DNA of 64,000 nucleotides from Pseudomonas oryzihabitans (GCF_006384975.1 NZ_CP021645.1:4306001-4370000); one strand, 5' to 3'. Shown: positions 10,865-21,626, numbered from the stretch's first letter. The notes: generated by a model from the sequence alone, not told the origin. Made by a program: numbers and translations.

Positions 10865-11648
10865 CGAGGCACCGGTCGGGGTCTTCGACTCGGGCGTCGG
10901 CGGCCTGTCGGTGCTGGCGGAGATCAGGCACCAGTTGCCGGCGGAAACCCTGCATTACGTGGCCGATTGCGGCCATATTCCCTATGGTGAGAAAACCCCC
11001 GCCTTTATTCGCGAACGCTGCCAACTGATCGCGGCACGGCTGCGCGAGCAGGGTGCCAAGGCGCTGGTGGTGGCCTGCAATACCGCGACGGTGGCGGCGG
11101 TCGCCGATCTGCGCGAGCGCTATCCCGACTGGCCTATCGTCGGCATGGAGCCGGCGGTGAAACCGGCGGCGGCCGCCACGCGCAATGGCGTGGTAGGGGT
11201 GCTGGCGACCACCGGCACGCTGCAGAGCGCCAAGTTCGCCGCCCTGCTGGACCGCTTCGCCCACGGCGTCCAGGTGCTCACCCAGCCGTGTCCGGGTCTG
11301 GTGGAGCAGGTCGAGCGCGGTGATCTGTACGGCCCCGAGACGCGCCTGTTGCTGCAGGGCTTCCTCGAGCCGTTGCTGGCTGCCGGCTGCGACACCCTCA
11401 TCCTGGGCTGCACCCACTATCCCTTCCTGCGGCCGCTGCTGGCCGAACTGGTACCGCCCGAGGTCATCCTGGTCGACACCGGTGCCGCCGTGGCGCGCCG
11501 ATTGCGTAGCCTGCTGGAGGCGAGCGATCGCCTGGCGACAGGGCCGGTGGGGCCGACACGCTTCTGGACCTCGGGCGATCCCCACGCCCTGGTCGCGGTG
11601 CTGCCCCAACTGTGGCCAGCAGGTGCCGAGGTAAAGGCGTTCGTCTGA
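10857..11648 (+). CDS. murI: Glutamate racemase
   Basis: MurI supplies D-glutamate for peptidoglycan. The start at 10857 ([20 protein letters not shown]) overlaps the 3' end of moeB by eight bases and gives 263 residues. Both catalytic cysteines are visible, in [11 protein letters not shown] and [11 protein letters not shown], as is the DSGVGGLSV substrate loop. It is the last gene of the hemA-prfA-prmC-moeB-murI run. Confidence 0.96.
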   Translation: MADEAPVGVFDSGVGGLSVLAEIRHQLPAETLHYVADCGHIPYGEKTPAFIRERCQLIAARLREQGAKALVVACNTATVAAVADLRERYPDWPIVGMEPAVKPAAAATRNGVVGVLATTGTLQSAKFAALLDRFAHGVQVLTQPCPGLVEQVERGDLYGPETRLLLQGFLEPLLAAGCDTLILGCTHYPFLRPLLAELVPPEVILVDTGAAVARRLRSLLEASDRLATGPVGPTRFWTSGDPHALVAVLPQLWPAGAEVKAFV

Positions 11649-11799
11649 CTTTTTTGCCAGGGTTCCGCTCGCCAAAGCCCCTGCCAGCGGCTAGCATCCA
11701 ACCCTGTAGGTAAAATACCGAAGCCTGTGAACCCCTTCACGACTTCACGGTCAATGCTGACAGTTCGTAAAAACTAGAAACATTCACAAGGGCACTCTC

Positions 11800-12324
11800 A
11801 TGAACAAATTGCTTTCCTTCGCAGTAGCCACCGCGCTTTCGCTGGGTGGAGTGGCGTCGGTACAGGCTGCCGAGATCACCGGTGCGGTCGGAGCGACCAG
11901 CCAGAGCGGCATGACCTATCGCATCGGTGCCGGCTGGAACTGGGACAAGAGCTGGTGGGAAAGCTCCACGGGCCGTCTGACCGGTTACTGGGATGCGGGC
12001 TACACCTACTGGGAAGGCGAGAGCGGTCATTCCTCCGGCGAGCACTCGCTGTCCTTCGCGCCGGTGTTCGTTTACGAGTTTGGCAAGGGGTACGTGAAGC
12101 CCTTCGTCGAAGCCGGTATCGGCGTCGCCCTGTTCTCCAGTACCAAGGTCGGTGAGCAGGACCTGGGGTCCGCTTTCAACTTCGAGGACCGTCTCGGTCT
12201 GGGTCTGAAGTTCGGCGAGACCCAGCGCGTCGGCATCCGCGCGACCCACTATTCCAACGCGGGCATCAAGCAGCCCAACGAGGGTATCGAGTCGTACGCG
12301 CTGTTCTACAGCCACAGCCTGTAA
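11800..12324 (+). CDS. pagL: Lipid A 3-O-deacylase PagL
   Basis: PagL is an outer-membrane beta-barrel that removes the 3-O acyl chain of lipid A. The 174-residue precursor has a signal peptide likely cleaved after VQA (residue 23). The mature part is very similar to P. aeruginosa PagL (MTYRIGAGWNWDKSWW, GYWDAGYTYWEGE). By alignment the catalytic triad is His150, Ser152 (THYSNAG) and Glu164 (GIES). It lies 151 bases after murI, with a good terminator behind it, so it is its own unit. I looked for a PhoP direct repeat in the upstream gap and did not find a convincing one. Confidence 0.93.
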   Translation: MNKLLSFAVATALSLGGVASVQAAEITGAVGATSQSGMTYRIGAGWNWDKSWWESSTGRLTGYWDAGYTYWEGESGHSSGEHSLSFAPVFVYEFGKGYVKPFVEAGIGVALFSSTKVGEQDLGSAFNFEDRLGLGLKFGETQRVGIRATHYSNAGIKQPNEGIESYALFYSHSL

Positions 12325-12343
12325 ACCGGCTGGGATGGAGAAA

Positions 12344-12364
12344 GCCGGACTTAGTCCGGCTTTT
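12344..12364. terminator. Bidirectional terminator shared by pagL and phr
   Basis: GCCGGAC (12344-12350) pairs with GTCCGGC (12354-12360) around a TTA loop. A TTTT run follows on the plus strand, and a CTTTCT tract follows on the minus strand. The TTA loop is the phr stop codon read on the other strand, so one hairpin ends two convergent genes. Confidence 0.82.
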
Positions 12365-13775
12365 GCGTTTCTGTCTTCTTGCGCGCCATGCCGCGATAGG
12401 CGGCCAGGGCGCGCTCACGACTCTCGCCCAGATCCACCAGCGGGCTCAAGTAGCGCGCACCCGGGGTATGCACCGCCTTACCCTTGAGCGCAGCCAATTC
12501 CGGTACCCAGGTGCGCACATAGTCGCCTCGGGCATCGATCTTCAGCGCCTGGGTGTGGGGATTGAATACCCGGAAGTAGGGCACCGAGTCGGTACCGGTG
12601 GAGGCGCTCCACTGCCAGCCGCCATTGTTGGACGCCAGATCGCCATCGATGAGGTGCCTCATGAACCAGCGTTCGCCTTCGCGCCAGTCGATCAGCAGGT
12701 TCTTGCAGAGGAACATGGCGGTCAGCATACGCATGCGGTTGTGCATCCAGCCGGTCTGTAACAGCTGCCGCATGGCCGCATCGATGATGGGAATGCCGGT
12801 ACGTCCCTGTTGCCAGGCCGCCAGGCCCGCGGGATCGTCGCGCCAGGGCAGGGCGGCGAGTTCCCGGTTGAAGGGTTGATGGCGCGAGACCCAGGGATAA
12901 CCCACCAGCACATGGCGATAGAACTCGCGCCAGAGCAATTCGGTGATCCAGGTGGTCGCCCCCTGGCTGCCGCCGCTGAGTTGCCCCTGATTGGCCTCGA
13001 CCGCCGCGTGCAGGCATTGGCGTGGCGACAGCACACCGGCATTCAGGTAGGCCGATAGCTGGCTGGTGCCAGGCTCGGACGGGATATCACGGGCCTGGTG
13101 GTAGTCGTACAGGTCATCGCGGATGAAGGCCTGTAGTCGCTCGCGTGCTGCCGTTTCGCCGGCTGGCCAGAGCTTCTTTAGCTCCGCACTGGTCGCTGCG
13201 AAGCCGTCGATAGTGTCTGGCAGGGTGTCCGCCGGAGTGCTGGGTGATTTCTGCTTGCGCGGTGCCGATAGGGGTGTGGGGAGACCCATTTCCAAGCGGC
13301 TCAGGCAGGTCTTCTTGAACTGGCCGAAGACCTTGAAATAGCCGCCGCTCTTGGTCAGCACGGTACCCGGGGCGAACAGGGTCTGGTCCAGGTAGCGATG
13401 GACCTTCAGGCCGGCCTCTGCGAAGGCCTGAGCGGTGGCCTCGTCGCGCGCCGCTTCGTTCAGGCCGTATTCATCGTTGAAATGCAGCTGGTCGAGGCTC
13501 AGTTCCTGGGCCAACTCGAGCAACACCTGGGGTGCTTGCGCCCAGCGCTCCGCGGTGCGGATCAGTAGCGGGATACCCAGGACCTGCAGTGCCTTGCCCA
13601 GCTCGGCAAGGTTGCGCAGCCAAAAGTCGACCTTGACCGCTGCCTCGTCGTGTTCCTGCCATTGCGCTGGGCTCAGCAGGAAGACGGCGGTCACCGGACC
13701 GCGTTCGGCGGCGGCATGGAGGGCGGGGTGGTCATGAACGCGCAGGTCGGTGCGAAACCAAACGAGCTGACTCAT
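12351..13775 (-). CDS. phr: Deoxyribodipyrimidine photolyase (CPD photolyase)
   Basis: The enzyme repairs UV-induced cyclobutane pyrimidine dimers with blue light. The start at 13775 (MSQLVWFRTDLRVHDHPALH) couples to the upstream regulator gene (ATGA) and gives 474 residues. It has the N-terminal antenna domain (WFRTDLRVHDHPAL) and the C-terminal FAD domain with TTWITELLWREFYRH, GRTGIPIIDAAMRQL and NNGGWQWSASTGTD. This is class I CPD photolyase architecture. The final codons sit inside the terminator hairpin shared with pagL. Confidence 0.96.
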   Translation of the reverse strand: MSQLVWFRTDLRVHDHPALHAAAERGPVTAVFLLSPAQWQEHDEAAVKVDFWLRNLAELGKALQVLGIPLLIRTAERWAQAPQVLLELAQELSLDQLHFNDEYGLNEAARDEATAQAFAEAGLKVHRYLDQTLFAPGTVLTKSGGYFKVFGQFKKTCLSRLEMGLPTPLSAPRKQKSPSTPADTLPDTIDGFAATSAELKKLWPAGETAARERLQAFIRDDLYDYHQARDIPSEPGTSQLSAYLNAGVLSPRQCLHAAVEANQGQLSGGSQGATTWITELLWREFYRHVLVGYPWVSRHQPFNRELAALPWRDDPAGLAAWQQGRTGIPIIDAAMRQLLQTGWMHNRMRMLTAMFLCKNLLIDWREGERWFMRHLIDGDLASNNGGWQWSASTGTDSVPYFRVFNPHTQALKIDARGDYVRTWVPELAALKGKAVHTPGARYLSPLVDLGESRERALAAYRGMARKKTETQKPD

Positions 13776-14716
13776 GCATAGCGTTCCTGACGCAACAGCC
13801 CCGCACTCTGCAGGCGATCGAAGGCTTCGCCCGGACTGCGCGCCGGCGCGGCGTCGGCGGTCAGGGACTCGCCCAGGGCGCCCAGGGTGAGGCAGGGCCG
13901 GGCATGCCGATTGGCGAATGCCTGCAATTGGCGCCGCAGATCGCTGTCGGGACGGCTGTCGCGGCAGAGGATCAGCGCGCGGGGATCGAGTTGCTCGACC
14001 AGGCGATCCAGATTGGCGGCCGGGATCGACCACTCCACCAGTTCGACCGGGCAATCCGCCGCGCTGATCAGCCAGGCGCACAGCCAGAGCGAGACGTTCA
14101 TCGGCGTCTCGTCGAGGTTCAGCAGCACCAGCGGCGAACCGCGCAGGCTGTGCTGGCTGTGATAGATGCGGGCGCCCAGCTTGCTGCGCAGCCAGGAGTG
14201 GAAGAACACCTGTTGCAGACGACCATCGTCGGTGGCTTGGCAGAGGCGTTCCAGCTCCCGCAGGAGCGGTGACAGCAACTGGTCCAGCAACACGCGGGGT
14301 GGATAGAGCGAGGCGGCACGGTTGTAGGCCTCGTCCAGGGTCCGGGAAGCCAGGCGGCCGATGGCGTCCATCATTTCCTGGTGGATGCCCTGCCAGGGCG
14401 TGTCGCTGGGAATCGCCGCGGGGCGTTGTTCGTCGAGCAGCCCCTTGACCTGGCTGACCGCCACCCCGCGAGCGATCCAGGCAAGGATCTGCTGCACCCG
14501 CACCACATGGGCTTCGCTGTATAGCCGATGCCCCTTAGGGGTGCGCTTGGGCACCAACAGGCCGTAGCGGCGCTCCCAGGCGCGCAGGGTCACGGCGTTC
14601 ACGCCGGTCCGCCGGGCAATCTCGCGAATGGGGAGCCACCCTTCGTGCAGGGCGGAGTCATAGTCCTGATCTTCACTGCGCGGCGGCGAAGACGAAGGGG
14701 TAGCGCTAGATAGCAT
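13772..14716 (-). CDS. MerR-family regulator of the LitR/PplR type
   Basis: Residues 27-95 are a MerR winged helix (LPIREIARRTGVNAVTLRAWERRYGLL and PKGHRLYSEAHVVRVQQI). The remainder (to residue 314) resembles the helical plus Rossmann-like module of LitR/CarH light-dependent regulators. I do not see the cobalamin-ligand W-x9-EH signature of the B12-dependent forms, so it may be a class that depends on a separate light sensor. It is translationally coupled to phr (ATGA) and overlaps the DUF523 gene by 11 bases. This operon order matches the photolyase operon of P. putida as I recall it. A light- or stress-control role is inferred. Confidence 0.82.
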   Translation of the reverse strand: MLSSATPSSSPPRSEDQDYDSALHEGWLPIREIARRTGVNAVTLRAWERRYGLLVPKRTPKGHRLYSEAHVVRVQQILAWIARGVAVSQVKGLLDEQRPAAIPSDTPWQGIHQEMMDAIGRLASRTLDEAYNRAASLYPPRVLLDQLLSPLLRELERLCQATDDGRLQQVFFHSWLRSKLGARIYHSQHSLRGSPLVLLNLDETPMNVSLWLCAWLISAADCPVELVEWSIPAANLDRLVEQLDPRALILCRDSRPDSDLRRQLQAFANRHARPCLTLGALGESLTADAAPARSPGEAFDRLQSAGLLRQERYA

Positions 14717-15677
14717 TTCGCAGACTCAGACGTTCGGGATGCGGTTGTAGATAGGCCTGCTCGTTCACGTAACGATCCGGATGCTGGCGGAAGTGATGCT
14801 TGAGCAGCGTCAGGGGGACGACCAGCGGGACGGTCCCCTCGTGGTACTGCTCGATCAACTGTTGCATCTCCTGCTTCTCACTGTCGCTCAAGGCACGGCG
14901 CAGGTAACCGAACAGATGATAGAGCACATTGCAGTGGGTGCCACGGGTCGCGCACTTTTTCAGTGCACTCATCAGGCCACTGAAGTACTCCTGACCCAGC
15001 TCGTCCAGGTTGCGCTGGCCGAGGCTGCCGACCAACTGGCCGAGGGCTCGGGCCCGATGCGGATCATGGGCCATGAGCTGGTACTTGTAGCGGGAATGAT
15101 AGGCCAGCAGCGTCCGTGGCGTCAGACCTTGTTGCTTCAGTTGTAACCAGTGGGCATGGGCGAACACGCGGGTGACGAAGTTTTCCCGCAGCACGGGATC
15201 GTTGAGCCGACCGGCCTCTTCGACCGGCAGGTCCGGTCGTAGACGCATGATGGCGGCGGCGAAGAGTCCGCGGCCGTCGCTGTCGCTCCCCTGGCCGTTG
15301 GCGTGATAGACCTTGACCCGCTCCATGCCGCAGGAGGGCGATTTCTGCATGAAGATGAAGCCGGACAGGTCGGTGAGTTCGGCGGCCATCTTCTCGCCGT
15401 AGCCGGTGAGCGCCGCGGTCACGTCGAGACTGGGATCGACGGTGCCGACGGCGCGCGGCGCCTGGGCGTCACCCACCAGGCGGATGGGTTCACGCGGCGT
15501 ACCGAGACCCACGGCCATTTCCGGGCAGACGCGTACGAAGTCGAAGTGTTCGGCGAAGGTCTGGCTGCAGAGACGGGATTCCTTGTGCCCACCGTTGTAG
15601 CGGACCTCGTCACCCAGCAGGCAGGCACTGATGCCCAGACGCGGACGCGGCAGGCTGGAAGGAGAGGTGTTGAGCAT
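14706..15677 (-). CDS. DUF523/DUF1722 (YbgA-type) protein
   Basis: The 323-residue protein fuses an N-terminal DUF523 domain (about residues 12-160) to a C-terminal DUF1722/YbgA domain. DUF523 keeps three cysteines in conserved positions: SACLLG, VRVCPEMAVG and SPSCGMERV. In the DUF523 thiouracil desulfidase TudS, three such cysteines bind a [4Fe-4S] cluster. YbgA domains are often encoded with photolyase, as in the E. coli ybgA-phr operon, and this gene is first in the phr operon here. A nucleobase sulfur-removal activity is a hypothesis only. Confidence 0.86.
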   Translation of the reverse strand: MLNTSPSSLPRPRLGISACLLGDEVRYNGGHKESRLCSQTFAEHFDFVRVCPEMAVGLGTPREPIRLVGDAQAPRAVGTVDPSLDVTAALTGYGEKMAAELTDLSGFIFMQKSPSCGMERVKVYHANGQGSDSDGRGLFAAAIMRLRPDLPVEEAGRLNDPVLRENFVTRVFAHAHWLQLKQQGLTPRTLLAYHSRYKYQLMAHDPHRARALGQLVGSLGQRNLDELGQEYFSGLMSALKKCATRGTHCNVLYHLFGYLRRALSDSEKQEMQQLIEQYHEGTVPLVVPLTLLKHHFRQHPDRYVNEQAYLQPHPERLSLRNAI

Positions 15678-15701
15678 GGCAGTCCCCTGTCGTGGATTTT
15701 C

Positions 15702-15742
15702 TTGTACAAGGCTTATCTATTTGTACAAGTTTCGTGAAACTT
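15702..15742 (-). promoter_or_regulatory. Paired TTGTACAA sites upstream of the photolyase operon
   Basis: Two copies of the palindrome TTGTACAA lie at 15702-15709 and 15721-15728. Their TGTACA cores are 13 bases apart, 25-44 bases before the DUF523 start. An adjoining inverted repeat AAGTTTC-GT-GAAACTT spans 15727-15742. On the minus strand the upstream TTGTAC could serve as a -35. Paired TGTACA-type half-sites have been reported for the P. putida LitR homologue PplR1 (from memory), which makes the co-encoded MerR protein the obvious binder. Confidence 0.62.
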
Positions 15743-15802
15743 TCGACAGGGGTCTACACCAAAAGATTCGCCACAGATTACAGACGGCGTGCGCTTCGTC
15801 GT

Positions 15803-16801
<999 letters not shown>

Positions 16802-16965
16802 TTATCTGACGAATCGCCCTTGTCGAACGTTTGCGTGTGCAAGGGCTCTACGGCTACGACTGGCAACCGTTCTGGATCTTTCGACCCACGACCATACCAA
16901 ACAATCCTCATCCCTTCGTTCAGTTGCCTACGAGCGGCGGGGCATTACGAGAAGGAAGTGACAAC

Positions 16966-17874
16966 ATGCATATCCTGCTGACGGGTGGCACCGGACTCAT
17001 CGGCCGCGCCCTGTGCCACCAATGGGCGGCTGCCGGACACCAACTCACCGTCCTCAGTCGCGATCCGGCGCGGGTCGCCCGGGAATGCGGGCCCCAGGTG
17101 CGTGGCATCGCCCAGCTGGAGGCGCTGGATAACGAGCATCTGGATGCCGTGGTCAACCTGGCCGGCGCACCCATCGCCGACAAGCCCTGGACCCGGGCGC
17201 GCAAGGCCGAACTCTGGCGCAGTCGTATCGGCACCACCGAACGGCTGATCGAATGGTTGCGCGGGCGGAGCCAGAAACCCGCGGTACTGCTCTCCGGCTC
17301 GGCGACGGGTTTCTATGGCGACAGTGGCGAAAAACCGGTGAGCGAGGCTGATGGCCTGGCCGGTCCGGATTTCGCCGGCGAGCTGTGCCTGGCCTGGGAG
17401 CAGGTGGCCAACGAGGCCGAGGCCCTGGGTATCCGCGTGGTCAATCTGCGCACCGGGCTGGTCCTGGCCGCCGACGATGGCTTCTTGCTGCGCCTGCTGC
17501 CCCCCTTCCGCTTCGGCCTGGGCGCGCGCCTGGGCAGTGGACGCCAATGGATGCCCTGGATTCATTTGCAGGATCAAATCGAGGCCATCGATTTTCTTCT
17601 CAACCGCAGCGACGCCCAGGGTCCCTATAATCTCTGTGCTCCCCAGCCCGTGCGCAATAGAGACTTCACCGAGGCGCTGGGACGGGCCTTGCGGCGCCCG
17701 GCGCGATTGCTGATCCCCGCCTTCGCCCTGCGCCTGATGGGAGAGCTGTCCATCCTGCTGCTGGGTGGCCAGCGCGCCCGCCCCGAGCGCCTGCTCGCGG
17801 CCGGGTATGTCTTTCGCTATCCCGAGCTGGATCAGGCCCTGGCCAATCTGCTCGCTGCCAAGGATTCACGATGA
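16966..17874 (+). CDS. TIGR01777-family NAD-dependent epimerase
   Basis: The product of 302 residues is a short-chain dehydrogenase/epimerase of the YfcH type. It has a GxxGxxG nucleotide site ([20 protein letters not shown]), [14 protein letters not shown] and a YfcH C-terminal DUF1731 region ([37 protein letters not shown]). The start has a good ribosome site (GAAGGAAG, 16951-16958). The stop overlaps the hemH start as ATGA. The physiological substrate is unknown. Confidence 0.9.
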   Translation: MHILLTGGTGLIGRALCHQWAAAGHQLTVLSRDPARVARECGPQVRGIAQLEALDNEHLDAVVNLAGAPIADKPWTRARKAELWRSRIGTTERLIEWLRGRSQKPAVLLSGSATGFYGDSGEKPVSEADGLAGPDFAGELCLAWEQVANEAEALGIRVVNLRTGLVLAADDGFLLRLLPPFRFGLGARLGSGRQWMPWIHLQDQIEAIDFLLNRSDAQGPYNLCAPQPVRNRDFTEALGRALRRPARLLIPAFALRLMGELSILLLGGQRARPERLLAAGYVFRYPELDQALANLLAAKDSR

Positions 17875-18926
17875 CTGCCAACGCTCTGCTGCTCGCCAAC
17901 CTGGGTTCGCCCGATTCGCCCCACGTCCCCGACGTGAAGCGCTATCTGAACCAGTTCCTGATGGACCCCTATGTGGTCGATCTGCCCTGGCCACTGCGCC
18001 GGCTGTTGGTGTCGCTGGTGCTGATCAAGCGACCGGCCGCCTCGGCCGAGGCCTATGAGTCGATCTGGTGGGACGATGGCTCGCCCCTGATCGTGCTCAG
18101 CCGCCGCCTGCAGGAGGCGGTACGACCGCATTGGCCGCACGGGCCGGTCGAGCTGTGCATGAGATACGGCGAGCCCTCGGTGGAGTCGGTGCTCAAGCGC
18201 CTGGCCAGCCAGGGTATCCGCGAGGTGACCTACGCACCGCTCTATCCGCAATTCGCCGACAGCACCACCACCACCGCCATCGTCGAGGCCCGGCGGGTGA
18301 TCGAGGAGCACCAGCTGCCGCTGACGCTGAAGATCCTGCCGCCCTTCTATGACCGCCCGGAATACCAGGCAGCGCTGGCAGCCAGCGTCGAGCCCTATCT
18401 GGCGGAGCCCTACGATCACCTGCTGCTGTCCTTCCACGGCCTGCCCGAACGGCACATCCGCAAGCTGGTGAAGGACCGCAGCCATGACCTGCGCGCGCCC
18501 GACAGCAGCAAAGTCAGCGCCAAGGCCCTGGCGGTGTGCTACCGCAGCCAGTGCCAGCGCACCGCCGAATTGGTCGCCAAGCGGCTGGGTATTCCCGACG
18601 GCAAGTGGTCGGTGTCCTTCCAGTCACGCCTGGGCAAGGACAAGTGGATCGAGCCCTACACCGAGGCGCGGCTGGACGAACTGGCCAAGGCCGGCGTGAA
18701 GCGCCTGCTGGTGATGTGCCCGGCCTTCGTCGCCGACTGCATCGAGACCCTGGAAGAGATCGGTGATCGCGGTCGCGAGCAATTCATCGAAGCCGGGGGC
18801 GAGGAACTGGTGCTGATTCCCTGCGTCAACGACCACCCGGCCTGGGTAGAGGCGCTGGTGGAATTGTGCGAAGAGGTGGCGGAGCGGCCGCCGCAGCCCG
18901 TCGAGCAACCCAAGATGCCGGCCTAG
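17871..18926 (+). CDS. hemH: Ferrochelatase
   Basis: Ferrochelatase inserts Fe(II) into protoporphyrin IX. The 351-residue protein begins [30 protein letters not shown]. It contains [15 protein letters not shown] with the catalytic His, [18 protein letters not shown], and the [15 protein letters not shown] motif. The gene is coupled to the TIGR01777 epimerase gene. The 22-base gap to convergent uraA contributes to a weak CAAGATG/CATCTTG inverted repeat (18911-18938) without a T-run. Confidence 0.97.
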   Translation: MTANALLLANLGSPDSPHVPDVKRYLNQFLMDPYVVDLPWPLRRLLVSLVLIKRPAASAEAYESIWWDDGSPLIVLSRRLQEAVRPHWPHGPVELCMRYGEPSVESVLKRLASQGIREVTYAPLYPQFADSTTTTAIVEARRVIEEHQLPLTLKILPPFYDRPEYQAALAASVEPYLAEPYDHLLLSFHGLPERHIRKLVKDRSHDLRAPDSSKVSAKALAVCYRSQCQRTAELVAKRLGIPDGKWSVSFQSRLGKDKWIEPYTEARLDELAKAGVKRLLVMCPAFVADCIETLEEIGDRGREQFIEAGGEELVLIPCVNDHPAWVEALVELCEEVAERPPQPVEQPKMPA

Positions 18927-18948
18927 ACCGACATCTTGAGCGGTGCCG

Positions 18949-20214
18949 TCAGAGCAGCGGGCGCTCTGGCGGTTCGGCGTCCTTCTTCCAGGCGTTGTGG
19001 CCCGGCAGAACGAGGTTGAGACCGATGGCGATCAGGCCGCACAGGGAGATGCCCTTGAGGCCGATCTCGCCGTTGCCGAAGACGATGCCGCCAATGCCGA
19101 ATACCAGGGTGACGGAGACGATCACCAGGTTGCGCGCCTCGGCCAGATCCACCTGGTGGCGGATCAGGATGTTCAGGCCCACCACCGCGATGGAGCCGAA
19201 CAACAGGCAGAGGATACCGCCCATCACCGGGACCGGGATGGTCTGCAGCGCCGCGCCGAACTTGCCGACGAAGGCCAGCACCATGGCGAAGCCCGCCGCC
19301 CACAGCATGACCCGCGGATTGTGGTTCTTGGTCAGCATCACCGCGCCGGTCACCTCGGCGTAGGTAGTGTTGGGCGGTCCGCCAAATAGGCCAGCGGAGG
19401 AGGTGGCCAGGCCGTCACCCAGCAGGGTGCGGTGTAGACCGGGTTGCTTGAGATAGTTCTTGCCCGTCACGCCACCGACCGCGATCACCCCGCCGACATG
19501 CTCGATGGCCGGCGCCAGGGCTACCGGCACCATGAACAGGATGGCGCCCCAGTGGAATTCGGGAGCGACGAAGGCCGGGATCGCCAGCCAGGGCGCGGCA
19601 CCTATGCTCTCGGTATGGACGATGCCGAAGACGAAGGCCAGCGCGTAGCCGACGAACACGCCGGCGAGAATGGGCACCAGGCGGAACATGCCCTTGCCAT
19701 AGATGGCCACCAGCAGGGTGGTGATCAGCGCCGGCATGGAGATCAGCATCGCCGTGGCGTAGGGCACCAGTTGGGCACTGCCGTCACCGGCCTTGCCCAT
19801 GGCCATGTTGGCCGCCACCGGCGACAGCCCCAGGCCGATGGAGATGATCACCGGCGCGATCACCACCGGTGGCAGCAGCCGGTCGATGAAGCCCACGCCG
19901 CGCAGTTTCACCGCCAGGCCCAGGAAGGTGTAGACGAAGCCGGCCGCCACCACGCCGCCGAGCACCGCCGGCAGGCCGAATTCGGCCTTGGCGGCGATGA
20001 TGGGGGCGATGAAGGCGAAGCTCGACGCCAGGAATACCGGAACCTGGCGGCCGGTGATTAGATGGAACAGGAGGGTGCCGAAGCCCGCGGTGAACAGGGC
20101 CACGTTGGGATCCATGCCGGTGATCAGCGGCATCAGCACCAGGGCGCCGAAGGCCACGAAGAGCATCTGGGCGCCGACGAGGATTTCCCGCCAGAGGGGT
20201 TCTTTGGCGACCAC
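18949..20214 (-). CDS. uraA: Uracil:proton symporter
   Basis: This NCS2-family permease imports uracil. The 421-residue protein is hydrophobic, with about fourteen predicted membrane segments. Signature stretches are VFLASSFAFIAPI, the substrate site EHVGGVIAVGGVTGKNY and the NTTYAEVTGAV motif. It follows upp by two bases on the same strand, so uptake and salvage of uracil are encoded as one unit. It converges with hemH. Confidence 0.94.
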   Translation of the reverse strand: MVAKEPLWREILVGAQMLFVAFGALVLMPLITGMDPNVALFTAGFGTLLFHLITGRQVPVFLASSFAFIAPIIAAKAEFGLPAVLGGVVAAGFVYTFLGLAVKLRGVGFIDRLLPPVVIAPVIISIGLGLSPVAANMAMGKAGDGSAQLVPYATAMLISMPALITTLLVAIYGKGMFRLVPILAGVFVGYALAFVFGIVHTESIGAAPWLAIPAFVAPEFHWGAILFMVPVALAPAIEHVGGVIAVGGVTGKNYLKQPGLHRTLLGDGLATSSAGLFGGPPNTTYAEVTGAVMLTKNHNPRVMLWAAGFAMVLAFVGKFGAALQTIPVPVMGGILCLLFGSIAVVGLNILIRHQVDLAEARNLVIVSVTLVFGIGGIVFGNGEIGLKGISLCGLIAIGLNLVLPGHNAWKKDAEPPERPLL

Positions 20215-20216
20215 GC

Positions 20217-20855
20217 TCAGGCGTCCTTCTGCTTGGTGCCGAAGATCTTGTCACCGGCATCGCCCAGCCCCGGCAGGATGTAGCCGTGCTCGTTGAGGCG
20301 CTCGTCGACGGACGCGGTGTAGAGCCGCACGTCCGGATGGGCCTGGGTGACCGCGGCGATGCCCTCGGGCGCGGCGACCAGTACCAGGGCGCGGATTTCC
20401 TTGGCGCCGGCCTTTTTCAGCAGGTCGATGGTGGCGATCATGGAGCCGCCGGTGGCCAGCATCGGATCGATGATCATGGCCAGGCGCTGGTCCAGTTCAC
20501 CGACCAGTTTTTCCAGATAGGTGTGGGCCTGCAGGGTGGATTCGTTACGGGCCAGGCCCACCACGCTGACCCGGGCACTGGGGATCAGGCTGAGGACGCC
20601 ATCAAGCATGCCGATGCCGGCGCGTAGGATGGGCACCACGGTGACCTTCTTGCCGGAGATCTTTTCCACCTGCACGGTGCCGCACCAGCCTTCGATGTCC
20701 ACTGTCTCCACCGGCAGATCCTGGGTCGCCTCGTAGGTGAGCAGGGCGCCCACTTCCTGGGCCAGCTCGCGGAAATTCTTGGTGCTGATGTCGGCGCGAC
20801 GCATCAGACCCAGCTTGTGGCGGATGAGCGGATGGCGGATTTCATGGACGGGCAT
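20217..20855 (-). CDS. upp: Uracil phosphoribosyltransferase
   Basis: Upp converts uracil and PRPP to UMP. The ATG at 20855 gives [20 protein letters not shown] and 212 residues, the normal length, and GGAGA upstream serves as the ribosome site. The PRPP loop is [15 protein letters not shown] and the uracil site is in [14 protein letters not shown]. It is the promoter-proximal gene of upp-uraA and divergent from hpt. Confidence 0.96.
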   Translation of the reverse strand: MPVHEIRHPLIRHKLGLMRRADISTKNFRELAQEVGALLTYEATQDLPVETVDIEGWCGTVQVEKISGKKVTVVPILRAGIGMLDGVLSLIPSARVSVVGLARNESTLQAHTYLEKLVGELDQRLAMIIDPMLATGGSMIATIDLLKKAGAKEIRALVLVAAPEGIAAVTQAHPDVRLYTASVDERLNEHGYILPGLGDAGDKIFGTKQKDA

Positions 20856-21071
20856 GGGGTTCTCCAAAGACGATGGGGCAGCGGATCGGCGCGAACGGAG
20901 GGCGGGCCAGAAAAAAATCGCGGTACATTAAAGCATCCGACCGCGACTGGGCAGTAGCCTGACCAGACTAGCCGCCTGGTGGCGCTTGAGCTCGGCGGGC
21001 GGTGTCTGTACCTTTGCCGCCTTTTATCCGCGCCGCCCGCGAGGCTGGCGCCCCGTCCCCGGAGAAGCCCC

Positions 21072-21626
21072 ATGTCCGCCGATCTCGCCCACATCCGCCA
21101 GGTCATGCAGGAGGCCGACTGCCTCTATGACGAAGCCCAGGTCGAAGCGGCCATCGACCAAGTCGCCGCGGCGATCACCGCCGATCTCGCCGAGCGCAAC
21201 CCGGTGGTGTTCTGCGTGATGAACGGCGGCCTGATCTTTACCGGCAAGCTGGCCACCCGGCTGAATTTCCCGCTGGAAATGTCCTATCTGCACGCTACCC
21301 GCTATCGCAACGAGACCACCGGCGGCGAGCTGTTCTGGAAGGCCAAGCCGGAAGTCTCCTTCATCGACCGCGATGTCCTGATCGTTGACGACATCTTCGA
21401 CGAGGGGCACACCCTCAAGGCCATCATCGATTTCTGCCGCCATGCCGGCGCCCGCCAGGTGCATACCGCCGTCCTGATCGACAAGACCCATGACCGCAAG
21501 GTCAAGGGCCTGGAAGCCACCTACGTGGGCCTGCCCTGCATCGATCGCTACATCTTCGGCTACGGCATGGACTACAAGGGCTACTGGCGCAACGCGCCCG
21601 GCATCTATGCCGTGAAGGGCCTATGA
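21072..21626 (+). CDS. hpt: Hypoxanthine-guanine phosphoribosyltransferase
   Basis: This purine salvage enzyme transfers the phosphoribosyl group of PRPP to hypoxanthine or guanine. The ATG at 21072 follows CGGAGAAG and gives 184 residues. The PRPP-binding motif is DVLIVDDIFDEGHTLKAI, with FCVMNGGLIFTGKL near the N-terminus. The exact base preference cannot be read from sequence. It is divergent from upp and overlaps the next gene by ATGA. Confidence 0.9.
   Translation: MSADLAHIRQVMQEADCLYDEAQVEAAIDQVAAAITADLAERNPVVFCVMNGGLIFTGKLATRLNFPLEMSYLHATRYRNETTGGELFWKAKPEVSFIDRDVLIVDDIFDEGHTLKAIIDFCRHAGARQVHTAVLIDKTHDRKVKGLEATYVGLPCIDRYIFGYGMDYKGYWRNAPGIYAVKGL

Noticed and set aside
11649..11799. Possible PhoP box ahead of pagL
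   Set aside because: Only a weak TGTTTC-TAGTT-TTTACG-like match is seen on the minus strand. It does not fit the direct-repeat consensus or orientation well enough.
16829..16853. Second LitR-type site ahead of the FAD oxidoreductase gene
   Set aside because: Only CTTG...CAAG ends are shared. The half-sites (TTGCACA, CGACAAG) depart too far from TTGTACAA to list as a site.
18911..18938. CAAGATG/CATCTTG inverted repeat at the hemH-uraA junction as a terminator
   Set aside because: The 7-bp arms are 14 bases apart, overlap the hemH end and have no T-run. It is too weak to call.
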